DNA of 64,000 bases from Arthrobacter sp. E3 (GTDB taxonomy: Bacteria; Actinomycetota; Actinomycetes; Actinomycetales; Micrococcaceae): the NCBI RefSeq assembly GCF_017353415.1, contig NZ_JAFMPX010000004.1, forward strand, positions 62,001-126,000. The letters are read 5' to 3'. The translations under genes and the position numbers were made by a program. Of the stretch, positions 1 through 8,749 are shown piece by piece (positions within the stretch are counted from its first letter, which is position 1; each line of letters opens with the position of its first letter). The notes below the pieces were generated by a model that ran no database searches, was not told where the DNA came from, and saw only the letters and a list, made by a program, of their open reading frames with translations.

Positions 1-1473
1 GGTTTGGATCTCGCGGAACAGTTCAAGCACCTTGGCCTGGACCGACACGTCAAGGGCGGAGGTTGGCTCGTCGGCTATCAGCAGCCGGGGCTTGAGCGCC
101 AATCCACGCGCCAAGGACGCGCGCTGGCGCTGTCCGCCCGAAAGCTCATGCGGGAAACGCTTCGCATAGGCCCGGGGCAGTTGCACCGACTCCAGCAGGT
201 CCTCCACCTTCGCCGTAATGGCGGGCCCGGAGAGGTCCGTGTGGATGATCAGCGGCTCAGCCACGCACTCGCCAATACTCAGGTGCGGGTTGAAGGACGC
301 AGCCGGGTCCTGGAACACGAATCCGATGTCCTTGCGCAAGGGGCGAAAGGACCGTTCCTTGAAGTTCAGCATCTCGTAGCCAAGCACGTTCAGCGAACCG
401 CCCGTGGTGCGGTTGAGTCCGGCGATGGCCCGGCCAATGGTGGTCTTTCCGGAGCCAGACTCCCCCACCAAGCCAAAGACTTCCCCGGAGCTGATGGTGA
501 AGGAGACCTTGTCCACCGCCTTGAAGGCGGGGCTGCCCAGGCGCCCCGGGTATTCAATTTCCAGGTCCCGCGCCTCCACCAGCACTTCCTTGTCCTGGAA
601 CGCCCTCTCGGTGAAGCCGGCAGATGCCGAGTTTCGGCCAAGGTGCGGCACTGCGGCCAACAGCTGCTGGGTGTACACCTGCTTCGGAGCGGAGAACAAC
701 ACCTCTGAGCTGGCCAGTTCCACCACGTCGCCCTGGAACATGACAACAACGCGGTCGGCCAGGTCCGCCACCACGCCCATGTTGTGCGTTATCAGCACAA
801 TGGAGGTCCCATATTGGTCGCGCAGATCCCGCAACAGTTCAAGGATCTCGGCCTGGACCGTCACGTCGAGGGCCGTGGTGGGCTCGTCCGCCACAATCAG
901 CCCCGGGTTCAGTGCCAACGCTGCAGCAATGACAACACGCTGCTTTTGCCCCCCGGAGAATTGGTGGGGGTAGTAGTCAACCCGCGTTTCCGGCTCGGGG
1001 ATCCCCACCTTGCCCAGCGCCTCAATGGCAAGTTTGCGCGCCTCCTTGCGCCCCACCCGTTTTCCTTCAGGCCGGTGGGCACGCAGACCCTCGGCGATCT
1101 GCCAGCCCACCGTGTAGACGGGGTTCAGGGCCGTGGAGGGCTCCTGGAACACCATGGCGACGTCACGCCCGCGGATCTGGCGCAACTGGTGTTGGCTGAC
1201 AGTGATGATGTCATTGCCGCTGATGACCACGGCCCCGCTGCTGAGCGCAGTTTCCGGCAGCAGGCCCAGGATGGCCTTGGCCGTGACGGTCTTGCCGGAA
1301 CCTGACTCACCCACAATGGCCACGATCTCCCCCGGGGCCACCGTGAAGCTGACATCCTTCACGGCCTGCACATCCCCCACGTCTGTGGCGAACGTGACCT
1401 TCAACTTCTCAATGCTCAGCACGGGCTGCGTTTCGCCCGCCTCCGCAGTGGTGTTCTTCATGGCGCGGCTCAT
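1..1473 (-). CDS. Dipeptide/oligopeptide ABC transporter, fused double ATP-binding protein (3' end outside window)
   Basis: Energises peptide import at the cytoplasmic face of the membrane. The 491 visible codons run open to the window edge and contain two complete-looking ABC ATPase domains. The first has Walker A GESGSGKT, signature FSGGQKQR and Walker B VADEP. The second has Walker A GESGSGKT, signature LSGGQRQR and Walker B IADEP. This is the DppD-DppF fusion arrangement common in actinobacteria. The ATG overlaps the stop of the preceding permease gene by 4 bases (ATGA), so it is the last visible gene of a four-gene operon running leftward. Only the extreme C-terminus is missing. Specificity (peptide, nickel or other solute) cannot be read from the ATPase. 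Confidence 0.93.
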   Translation of the reverse strand, partial: MSRAMKNTTAEAGETQPVLSIEKLKVTFATDVGDVQAVKDVSFTVAPGEIVAIVGESGSGKTVTAKAILGLLPETALSSGAVVISGNDIITVSQHQLRQIRGRDVAMVFQEPSTALNPVYTVGWQIAEGLRAHRPEGKRVGRKEARKLAIEALGKVGIPEPETRVDYYPHQFSGGQKQRVVIAAALALNPGLIVADEPTTALDVTVQAEILELLRDLRDQYGTSIVLITHNMGVVADLADRVVVMFQGDVVELASSEVLFSAPKQVYTQQLLAAVPHLGRNSASAGFTERAFQDKEVLVEARDLEIEYPGRLGSPAFKAVDKVSFTISSGEVFGLVGESGSGKTTIGRAIAGLNRTTGGSLNVLGYEMLNFKERSFRPLRKDIGFVFQDPAASFNPHLSIGECVAEPLIIHTDLSGPAITAKVEDLLESVQLPRAYAKRFPHELSGGQRQRASLARGLALKPRLLIADEPTSALDVSVQAKVLELFREIQT

Positions 1474-2432
1474 GCGTCCACCACCTCATCCTGGGTCGTG
1501 TTGTTCTTTTTTCGGATCTTTTTCCCGGACCTTTTGCGTCCGCGCAGACGCGGATCGTTGAGGTCGTTCATGGACTCGCCCAGCAGTGTCAGGCCCAACA
1601 CGGTCAGCACAATTGCGGCACCGGGGAACACCCCTGTCCACCAGATCCCGGCTGTGGCGTCCGACTGCGCATGGTTGAGGTCATAGCCCCACTCCGCCGC
1701 AGTGGAAGGTTCAATACCGAAGCCCAAGAAGCCCAATCCGGCCAGTGTCAAAATGGCCTCGGAGGCATTCAGCGTGAAGATCAGCGGCAGCGTCCTTGTG
1801 GCGTTCTTGTAGATGTGCCGGGCCATGATTCGTACGCTGGAGGCACCCACCACAAGGGCGGATTCCACAAAGGGTTCTGCCTTCAATCGGATGGTTTCGG
1901 CGCGGATCACCCTGAAGTACTGCGGAATGAACACGACGGTGATGGAGATGGCTGCGGACAGGATTCCCGACCAAACAGTCGAGCGGCCCTGGCTGAGCGC
2001 AATGGACATGACCATGGCCAGCAGCAATGTCGGGAACGCGTAGATGGCGTCGGCCACCACCACCATGATCCGGTCGAGCCAGCCGCCAATATAACCGGAG
2101 AGCAGTCCCAGGATCACGCCGAGGAAGATGGACAGCACCACCGCCACCACAATCACCAGGAATGCCGTTTGGGCACCCCAGATGGTGCGGGAAAAGACGT
2201 CGTAACCTCCCGCCGTCGTACCCCAGATGTGTACGGACGACGGCGGCCCCTGGGCCACGTCGAAGCGCTGTGTTGCCCCGTACGGTGCAATCAACGGCGC
2301 GAGCGCGGCCGTGAGCAGAAACAGCACTGTCAGGACAATGCCGGCCACGAGCATGCCGCGCTGCAGGCCCATACTCTTCTTGAGCTGGGAAATGATGGGC
2401 AGGCGGGAAAAGAGCGACTTTTTAGTCTCCAT
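1470..2432 (-). CDS. Peptide ABC transporter permease (DppC/OppC type)
   Basis: Inner-membrane permease of a peptide importer, 320 residues. A short cytoplasmic N-terminus is followed by a first membrane helix (about residues 28-50), then a periplasmic-side loop and a cluster of helices with the BPD_transp_1 core. The ASSVRIMARHIYKNA segment near residue 195 is the EAA-like loop that docks on the ATPase. The C-terminus is basic (RLRGRKRSGKKIRKK). It starts 3 bases after the DppB-type gene stops and overlaps the ATPase start by 4 bases, consistent with translational coupling. Length and topology match DppC rather than DppB. Confidence 0.93.
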   Translation of the reverse strand: METKKSLFSRLPIISQLKKSMGLQRGMLVAGIVLTVLFLLTAALAPLIAPYGATQRFDVAQGPPSSVHIWGTTAGGYDVFSRTIWGAQTAFLVIVVAVVLSIFLGVILGLLSGYIGGWLDRIMVVVADAIYAFPTLLLAMVMSIALSQGRSTVWSGILSAAISITVVFIPQYFRVIRAETIRLKAEPFVESALVVGASSVRIMARHIYKNATRTLPLIFTLNASEAILTLAGLGFLGFGIEPSTAAEWGYDLNHAQSDATAGIWWTGVFPGAAIVLTVLGLTLLGESMNDLNDPRLRGRKRSGKKIRKKNNTTQDEVVDA

Positions 2433-2435
2433 GTC

Positions 2436-3527
2436 CTAGTACCTCACCCTCGGGTCGATGAGCGCGGCAATGACATCCACAATGAAGTTGGTCAGTGCCA
2501 CAATGACGGCCAGCAGGGCAACGATGCCCTGCACCGCGACGTAGTCACGCGCCGTCAGATATTGGGCCAGCTGGAAGCCCAGCCCCTTCCATTCAAAGGT
2601 GGTTTCCGTCAGGACGGCCCCGCCCAACAGCAGGGCGATCTGCAGGCCCATGACGGTGATGATGGGAATCAGCGCCGGCTTGAACGCGTGCCTGGTCAGC
2701 AGGCGGTATTCGCTGACGCCGCGCGAACGCCCGGCTTCAACATAGTCCTTGCCCAGCGTGCCAATGACGTTGGTGCGGACCAGCCGCAGGAAGATGCCGG
2801 CTGTCAGCAGGCCCAGGGTGACCGCTGGCAGGATGGAGTGCTGGACAACATCCCAATACGCGTCCATGTTGCCGCTGCGCAGCGCATCAAGCCAGTAGAT
2901 GCCTGTTGGCGCTTCAATCTGTGTCATGAAAATTTCGGTTGGGATGCTTGCACGCCCAGCCACGGGGAGCCAGCCAAGCCAGACGGAGAAGACCAGCTTC
3001 AACAAAAGCCCTGCGAAAAACACCGGAGTGGCGTAAAAAGAGATGGCCAGCACACGCGAGACGGCATCCTCCCACTTATCCCGCTTGTAGGCTGCAATGA
3101 TGCCGAACGGGATGCCGATGAGAAGGGCCACGATGAGGGAGTTGATGGCCAGTTCAAGGGTGGCAGTGCCGTAGGTGGCCAGCAAGTCGGAGATCAGCAT
3201 GTTATCTGAGATGGTGCGGCCAAAGTTGCCGGTGGCCATCTGCCCCAGGTACTCGAAGTACTGGATGAAAATGGGCCTGTCGTAACCGGCTTGGTGGATG
3301 CGTTCGGCCAGCTGCTCCGGTGGCAGCCGCCCGCCGAGTGCAGCGGTGATCGGATCACCGGTGAGCCGCATCAGGAAGAACACCATGGTGACGAGAATGA
3401 AAATGGTGGGGAAGATCAAGACGAATCGGATGGCAAGGTATTTGCCCAGACTGCCGCCGGACTTGTTCTTGCTTTTGGGTGCCTGCTCGGCGGGTCCGTC
3501 CACCGGCAGGTCAATCATTGCGGTCAT
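2436..3527 (-). CDS. Peptide ABC transporter permease (DppB/OppB type)
   Basis: First permease of the importer, 363 residues. After a hydrophilic N-terminus of about 30 residues comes a helix (IRFVLIFPTIFILVTMVFF), the DppB-type extracytoplasmic loop with DPITAALGG, and the conserved core. The EAA loop EAGRSRGVSEYRLLTRHAFK lies near residue 265. The ATG is preceded by a weak purine-rich site. A hairpin at 3566-3596 separates it from the upstream receptor gene, which would let receptor mRNA exceed permease mRNA, as is usual for these importers. Confidence 0.93.
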   Translation of the reverse strand: MTAMIDLPVDGPAEQAPKSKNKSGGSLGKYLAIRFVLIFPTIFILVTMVFFLMRLTGDPITAALGGRLPPEQLAERIHQAGYDRPIFIQYFEYLGQMATGNFGRTISDNMLISDLLATYGTATLELAINSLIVALLIGIPFGIIAAYKRDKWEDAVSRVLAISFYATPVFFAGLLLKLVFSVWLGWLPVAGRASIPTEIFMTQIEAPTGIYWLDALRSGNMDAYWDVVQHSILPAVTLGLLTAGIFLRLVRTNVIGTLGKDYVEAGRSRGVSEYRLLTRHAFKPALIPIITVMGLQIALLLGGAVLTETTFEWKGLGFQLAQYLTARDYVAVQGIVALLAVIVALTNFIVDVIAALIDPRVRY

Positions 3528-3565
3528 GTGCGCCTACTTCTTATGTGAGAAGGTGCCGTGCAAAA

Positions 3566-3596
3566 GGCGGGGCATCCTTTGTAAGAAAGCCCCGCC
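3566..3596 (-). terminator. Hairpin between receptor and permease genes (partial terminator/mRNA stabiliser)
   Basis: GGCGGGGC at 3566-3573 pairs perfectly with GCCCCGCC at 3589-3596. In the leftward transcript the stem is followed by CTTTTG, a short U-run. It lies 44 bases after the receptor stop and before the DppB start. It is probably a leaky terminator or a 3' stabiliser of the receptor transcript. Confidence 0.65.
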
Positions 3597-3639
3597 TCAT
3601 TGCCGACTTGTTATGCCTTGGGTAATTGCCGTATGGGCA

Positions 3640-5274
3640 TTACTTGGACAAAACGCCCAAACGGAACTTGAAGGAGGCGTCCAAGGTGTCCGCCGTTCCC
3701 TTTACGTCCACGTTCGAAACCGCCACCTGCGCGCCCTGCAGAAGCGGCAGCGTGGAGAGGTCCTTCGCTTCAGCTGTTTGGATGTCCTCAATCAGCTTTG
3801 TGCGCTTCGCGGGGTCGTTCATGGTCAGCTGCTCGGTGATCATCTTTTGAATGGCCGGGTTGCTGTAGTGGTTCTTCAGGAAGTTGTCAGTGCTGAAGAA
3901 AGGTGTCAGGTAGTTATCAGCATCGGAGTAGTCCGGGAACCAGCCCAGCTGGTACATGGGGTATGCATCAGCTGTGCGCTGCTTCGAGTAGGAAACCCAC
4001 TCAGTTGACTGCAGGTTGACCTTGAACAGCTTGGTGTCCTCAAGCTGGGACTTGATGGCCGCATACTCATCGCCTGATGAGGAACCATAGTGGTCCGGGT
4101 TGTACTGCAGATCCAGCGTCACCGGCGTTTCTACGCCGGCATCCTTCAGCGCCGCGGTGGCCTTGGCAACATCCGGGCCACCGTTTCCGTCGCCGTAGTC
4201 CGCCTTCAGCGGCTCAATGGCACCGGTGAAGCCTGCGGGAACGTAGGAGTACAGCGGCAGGTAAGTGCCTTTGTAAACCTGTTCCGCAATGGCGGCACGG
4301 TCAACTGAATCAGCCATGGCCTGACGCACTGCCAGCGACTTCGCGGCATCCGGGGTCGCCGTCTTGGCGCCGAACGGCATGGTGTCGAAGTTGAAGACGA
4401 TGTAGCGGATTTCACCACCGGGGCCAATATCCACCTTCACGCTCTTGTCAGACTTCAGGCTTTCAATGTCCGTGGCCGTGAGGCTGCGCCAGGCAACGTC
4501 GATGTTGCCCTTTTGCACGTCGAGTTTCATGTTGTTGGAATCGGTGTAGTACTTCATGGTCACCGACTCTGACTTGGCCGGGCCCAGCAGGCCCTTGTAG
4601 TCAGGGTTTTTCTTGAAGGCAATCAGTTCGTTCTGCTTGAACGAGTCAATGGTGAACTGTCCGGCGAAGGCCTTGCCCTTGATGATGTCTGCATCAGTGG
4701 TGATGGCATCGGCACTGAACACGGAGTCATCCACGACTGGGCCTGCTGGGCTGGTCAGCACCTGCGGGAACGTTTGGTCGTTTCCGAGCTTGAGGTTGAA
4801 CACGACGGTGGTGGCGTCCGGGGCGTCAACGCTTGCCAGGTTGCCCAGTAGGGTGGCCGGGCCGTTGACATCGTTGATCTTCAGCTGGCGATCGAAGGAG
4901 AACTTCACGTCCTTGGAGTCAAGCTCGGAACCGTTGGCCCACTTCAAACCGGGCTTGAGCTTGACCGTGTATTCGGTGGGGGTGGTGAACGACGACGATT
5001 CAGCCAGGTCCGGCTTGGGGTCGGCGCTGCCCGGTGCCGAGTTCAGCACGAAAGGGTAGATCTGGTTCATGACCATGAAGGAACCGTTGTCATAGGAACC
5101 GGCGGGGTCAAGGAAGGTTGTCTTGTCAGTGGTGCCAACAACAACAGGTCCGCCGGTGGAGCCGCCTTCGGTGCCTCCACCACCGCCTGTGGTACCCGTG
5201 CACGCTGTCAATGCCAGTGCGGAGATGCCTGCAACGGCGACCACCGACCGCATTCCGAACAAATTCTTAGCCAT
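3640..5274 (-). CDS. Peptide ABC transporter substrate-binding lipoprotein (SBP family 5)
   Basis: Extracellular, membrane-anchored receptor of the importer, 544 residues, typical for family 5 proteins (DppA/OppA). The N-terminus is a lipoprotein signal with lipobox LTAC, followed by a flexible TGTTGGGGGTEGGSTGG linker. The mature part begins with the usual DKTTFLDPAGSYD and FVLNSAPGSADPKPDLAESS segments. The reading frame is open for 37 more codons upstream, but the ATG at 5274 is chosen because AGAAAG precedes it at good spacing and it gives an immediate signal peptide. It is the first gene of the operon. The mRNA leader carries a large inverted repeat at 5291-5337. Confidence 0.93.
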   Translation of the reverse strand: MAKNLFGMRSVVAVAGISALALTACTGTTGGGGGTEGGSTGGPVVVGTTDKTTFLDPAGSYDNGSFMVMNQIYPFVLNSAPGSADPKPDLAESSSFTTPTEYTVKLKPGLKWANGSELDSKDVKFSFDRQLKINDVNGPATLLGNLASVDAPDATTVVFNLKLGNDQTFPQVLTSPAGPVVDDSVFSADAITTDADIIKGKAFAGQFTIDSFKQNELIAFKKNPDYKGLLGPAKSESVTMKYYTDSNNMKLDVQKGNIDVAWRSLTATDIESLKSDKSVKVDIGPGGEIRYIVFNFDTMPFGAKTATPDAAKSLAVRQAMADSVDRAAIAEQVYKGTYLPLYSYVPAGFTGAIEPLKADYGDGNGGPDVAKATAALKDAGVETPVTLDLQYNPDHYGSSSGDEYAAIKSQLEDTKLFKVNLQSTEWVSYSKQRTADAYPMYQLGWFPDYSDADNYLTPFFSTDNFLKNHYSNPAIQKMITEQLTMNDPAKRTKLIEDIQTAEAKDLSTLPLLQGAQVAVSNVDVKGTADTLDASFKFRLGVLSK

Positions 5275-5290
5275 CAGCAAACTTTCTGTT

Positions 5291-5337
5291 GTGGTTCGCA
5301 CAGAACAGCCCACACGTCCTCGTGTGAGCTGAACCAC
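5291..5337 (-). promoter_or_regulatory. Inverted repeat in the leader of the peptide-receptor gene
   Basis: GTGGTTC (5291-5297) is complementary to GAACCAC (5331-5337), and inside it CACACG (5311-5316) pairs with CGTGTG (5321-5326). The stem ends about 17 bases upstream of the receptor ATG. It could be an operator or an mRNA structure that masks the ribosome binding site. Which of the two cannot be told from sequence alone. Confidence 0.45.
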
Positions 5338-5410
5338 GCCTTTGATGCTTATATTTTTATCAGACTTCCATGTATCTTGTTGCACTAGTGGGGAAGTTGA
5401 AACCAGAAGG

Positions 5411-6028
5411 TTATCTAAGGGAGGCGACCTGGGGGCCGGTGCGAAAATAGGGGCTGCGGCCGAACCATCCGGCCAGCCGGGCGTAGGAATCGGACGTCAA
5501 CGGAACCCTAACTTCCGGTCCGATGCCGCGTTCCACGCTGCGATGCTCAGGTTTTACCATCCGTTGGGACCACGCGAGCGACTGTTCAGCCAAAGCGGGG
5601 TCCAAAACGATGGGCACTCCAGTGGCCCGTACCAAGTCCCAGGCATGGACCGTGAATTCGGTGATTTGCAGCCCAATGCGGCTGCGCAGCGGCGCCTCGC
5701 CGCCACCGGGCAGGGCCACTTGGGCACTTAGGTCCGCAGTGAGCCAGGCCCGCATCAACAAAGTGGCGCCGTCGCTGAACCGCGTGGACCAGTCCGCGCC
5801 GACGGTGGCGTCTGCGGCGAGCGGGTCAACATTGTGGCCACGGGCCATAATGGTGTATCTGTGCAAATCCTGCACCACTAGGTGGTGCAGGAGGTCTTGT
5901 ACATTCCAATCCGCGCAGGGAGTGGCCCACTCCGCCTGGTTGGCCGGTATGGCGCCGATGACTTCGGCGCACTGATCGAGCGCACTCTCCAAGAACTGAA
6001 GCGGGTTGGGAACTGTATGCGGGGGCAT
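5411..6028 (-). CDS. TIGR03086-type DinB-fold/mycothiol-dependent enzyme family protein
   Basis: A 205-residue protein of the maleylpyruvate isomerase N-terminal (MDMPI_N, DinB-like four-helix) superfamily. The WATPCADWNVQDLLHHLV segment near residue 35 is the family signature, with the histidine pair that normally helps bind a metal. A second conserved stretch, EFTVHAWDLVRATG, lies near residue 130. Family members act on small molecules with mycothiol as cofactor, but most have no known substrate, so no reaction is assigned. The ATG at 6028 is chosen over an in-frame ATG eight codons upstream because GGAAGGA sits 8 bases before it. It stands alone between the peptide importer and mnmA. Confidence 0.8.
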   Translation of the reverse strand: MPPHTVPNPLQFLESALDQCAEVIGAIPANQAEWATPCADWNVQDLLHHLVVQDLHRYTIMARGHNVDPLAADATVGADWSTRFSDGATLLMRAWLTADLSAQVALPGGGEAPLRSRIGLQITEFTVHAWDLVRATGVPIVLDPALAEQSLAWSQRMVKPEHRSVERGIGPEVRVPLTSDSYARLAGWFGRSPYFRTGPQVASLR

Positions 6029-6100
6029 GTGCGTATTCCTTCCGTGATCCAAGTCACCTTTAATGGAAGTTTACGCCAGAGGGGCAAGCCCTCGGGTTTG

Positions 6101-7240
6101 CTACGGCAGCTCCGGCCGCGCCAAGGACCGTGCAGAATCAATCGTGGCCTGTCCCAGCACACGGCTTCCCTGATACAAAACCACTGTTTGACCCGGGGCC
6201 ACACCGCGCAGCGGCTCGCCCAAGGTGACCGTCAAGTTTTGTCGGGACACGCCGTCGTCCACTACTTCAGTGACAAAGGCGCGGGCCGGGACGGGATCCC
6301 CGTGAGCGCGGACCTGGGCGTGGCAGTCGAATTCGGCACCGGTGGCGACCTCGGCGATGGGCAGCCCGGCCCAGGAAACCTTGATGCCCTTGAGCTCGTC
6401 GATGGCCAGCAGCGCGTAGGGACCCACCACGACCTTGTTTTCCTTGGGGCGGATTTCCAGAACGAAGCGGGGCTTACCGTCGGCGGCGGGGGTGCCCAGT
6501 TTCAGGCCGCGGCGCTGACCGACAGTGAACTGGTTGGCGCCGGTGTGATCGCCAACCTTGGCGCCGGACTCGTCGACGATCTCGCCGTCGTGCATCTGAA
6601 TTTTCTCCGCCAACCAACCGGCGGTGTCGCCGTCGGAGATAAAGCAGATGTCGTGGCTGTCCGGCTTTTTCGCCACGGACAACCCGCGTGCCTCGGCTTC
6701 GGCGCGGACCTCGGCCTTGGAGGGGGTGTCCGCCAGCGGGAACATGGAGTGCTTGAGCTGCTCGTGGGTCAGGACACCCAGGACGTAGCTCTGGTCCTTG
6801 GCCCAGTCGGCGGCGCGGTGCAGCTCCGGGTTGCCGTCGGCGTCGGTGATGACCTTGGCGTAGTGGCCCGTGCAGACCGCGTCGAAGCCGAGCGCAATGG
6901 CCTTTTCCAGCAGGGCCGCGAACTTGATCCGCTCATTGCAGCGCATGCACGGGTTGGGGGTGCGCCCGGCGGCGTATTCGTCGATGAAGTCCTGGACCAC
7001 GTCCTCCTTGAAGCGCTCGGAGAAGTCCCACACGTAGTACGGGATGCCAAGCAAGTCACAGGCGCGCCACGCATCGTTGGAGTCTTCCACGGTGCAACAA
7101 CCGCGGCTTCCCGTGCGCAGAGTCCCGGGCATGCGCGAAAGCGCCAGGTGAACCCCGACGACGTCGTGCCCGGCATCCACTGCCCTGGCTGCGGCTACGG
7201 CAGAGTCGACTCCACCACTCATGGCGGCCAATACTCGCAT
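6101..7240 (-). CDS. mnmA: tRNA-specific 2-thiouridylase MnmA
   Basis: Catalyses ATP-dependent 2-thiolation of the wobble uridine (U34) in tRNA for Lys, Glu and Gln. The 379 residues match the family length. The PP-loop SGGVDS is at residues 8-13, the first catalytic cysteine lies in NPCMRCN near residue 95, and the second is in SHDICFI near residue 197. The C-terminal beta-barrel region follows. The start has a good site (GAAAGGTAAGTA before ATG). It lies 153 bases downstream of a cysteine desulfurase gene on the same strand, which would provide the persulfide sulfur; this pairing is common in actinobacteria. Confidence 0.97.
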   Translation of the reverse strand: MRVLAAMSGGVDSAVAAARAVDAGHDVVGVHLALSRMPGTLRTGSRGCCTVEDSNDAWRACDLLGIPYYVWDFSERFKEDVVQDFIDEYAAGRTPNPCMRCNERIKFAALLEKAIALGFDAVCTGHYAKVITDADGNPELHRAADWAKDQSYVLGVLTHEQLKHSMFPLADTPSKAEVRAEAEARGLSVAKKPDSHDICFISDGDTAGWLAEKIQMHDGEIVDESGAKVGDHTGANQFTVGQRRGLKLGTPAADGKPRFVLEIRPKENKVVVGPYALLAIDELKGIKVSWAGLPIAEVATGAEFDCHAQVRAHGDPVPARAFVTEVVDDGVSRQNLTVTLGEPLRGVAPGQTVVLYQGSRVLGQATIDSARSLARPELP

Positions 7241-7393
7241 TACTTACCTTTCATTGAAACTAAAAACTATTCTTACAGCGTTCCACAGCGTCCGCGATGG
7301 GCCCCCGGAAGCGAGGGCCCCGATGCGAGCTTGCGAGCATTGGGAGCTTCTGGGGACGGGCGGGGCCATGCAAGGCGAAGGAACGTCGCATGA

Positions 7394-8614
7394 CTACCAA
7401 GTGCTGGCGGTTTGGATTCTCGATGGGTGCCCTGCCATACCAGCTTGTTTGGCCATGGTGTGGGCTTGTGGCAGCGCCGCCACAAAGGCATCAACGTCTT
7501 GTTGGCTCGATGTATGCCCCAGACTAAAGCGTTGTGCGCCACGTGCGGTGTCTTCGTCCAGGCCCATGGCCAGCAAAACGTGGGACGGCCGTGGAACGCC
7601 GGCGGTGCAGGCCGAGCCGGTGGAGGATTCGACCCCGGCCATGTCCAGTAGGAACAGCAGGGAGTCGCCTTCGCAGCCGGGGAACGTGAAGTGGGCGTTG
7701 CCGGGGAGCCGGGCGTTGGGGTGGTCTGCCGGGTCCGTGCCGCGCAGAACTGCGTCGGGGACCGCCTGGCGAACGGCGTCAATGATTTGGTCACGCAGCC
7801 CTGCGATGCGGTTGCTTTCGGTCGCCATGTTTTCCGTGACGTCTTGGGCTGCGGCAGCAAAGGCGGCTATCCCCGCGGTGTCCAGCGTGCCGGAGCGAAC
7901 TGTTCGTTCCTGTCCCCCGCCGTGCTGGACTGGCGTGAGATTCACTGCACGTCCGAGTAGCAGTGCGCCCACACCAACGGGGCCGCCGATCTTGTGGCCG
8001 CTGATGGACATGGCCGCCAGGCCGGAGTCCTTGAAGTTCACCGGAATCGAGCCGAAGGCTTGGACGGCGTCCGAATGCACGGGGATGCCGTATTCGGATG
8101 CGAGCGCCACGATCGCGGCGATGGGCTCGATGGTGCCGACTTCATTGTTGGCCCACATGCAGCTCAGCAGCGCAACGGAGTCCGCACCGCCGTCGTCCAG
8201 TTCCTTTTTTAGGGCCGTTAGGCTGACGGTGCCGTGTTCATCAACGGGCAGCCAGACCGCGTCTGCACCCTCGTGCTTCTCAAGCCACTCAACGGTGTCT
8301 TGAACGGCGGCGTGCTCGATGCCCGATACAAGGATGCGTGTGCGTCGCGGGTCGGCTGCGTTGCGGGACCAGAACAGTCCCTTCACAGCAAGGTTGTCCG
8401 CCTCGGTGCCGCCGGAAGTAAAAATGACTTCGGTGGGGTGGGCGCCGGCGGCGGCGGCAATGGTTTCACGGGCCGCCTCCACTGTGGCGCGGGCGCGTCG
8501 GCCCGATCCGTGGAGCGAGGACGGATTGCCGCTACGGGTAATAACGGAAGTGAGTGCGGCGAGGGCCGGGGCCGAAATTGGCGTGGTCGCCGCGTGATCT
8601 AAGTACACGGGCAC
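7394..8614 (-). CDS. Cysteine desulfurase (NifS/IscS family)
   Basis: PLP-dependent enzyme that converts cysteine to alanine and carries the released sulfur as a persulfide. It has 406 residues. It begins with the typical YLDHAATTP motif, has the PLP lysine in SGHKIGGP near residue 206 and the catalytic cysteine in the flexible loop GSACTAG near residue 336. The loop is of the longer IscS/NifS type. The GTG at 8614 gives the expected N-terminus. The position directly before mnmA suggests it feeds tRNA thiolation, but the enzyme could also serve Fe-S assembly. Confidence 0.95.
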   Translation of the reverse strand: MPVYLDHAATTPISAPALAALTSVITRSGNPSSLHGSGRRARATVEAARETIAAAAGAHPTEVIFTSGGTEADNLAVKGLFWSRNAADPRRTRILVSGIEHAAVQDTVEWLEKHEGADAVWLPVDEHGTVSLTALKKELDDGGADSVALLSCMWANNEVGTIEPIAAIVALASEYGIPVHSDAVQAFGSIPVNFKDSGLAAMSISGHKIGGPVGVGALLLGRAVNLTPVQHGGGQERTVRSGTLDTAGIAAFAAAAQDVTENMATESNRIAGLRDQIIDAVRQAVPDAVLRGTDPADHPNARLPGNAHFTFPGCEGDSLLFLLDMAGVESSTGSACTAGVPRPSHVLLAMGLDEDTARGAQRFSLGHTSSQQDVDAFVAALPQAHTMAKQAGMAGHPSRIQTASTW

Positions 8615-8749
8615 CTGTTGATTCTACGCCATTGGGACAGTTCGGCCGTCCGCGGGGTTGGTGAACATTGTCCGAACGGCCAGAGTTTCCGGTCAATTCC
8701 CACATATCGCCACTGACACCCTTGTTAGGGTTCCACCTGCGCTGTCAGG

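Noticed and set aside
1671-3209. A 512-codon rightward open frame over the permease genes
   Set aside because: Antisense shadow of two real permeases; composition (Gln/His/Asp-rich) is typical of a reversed membrane protein in GC-rich DNA and no family is seen.
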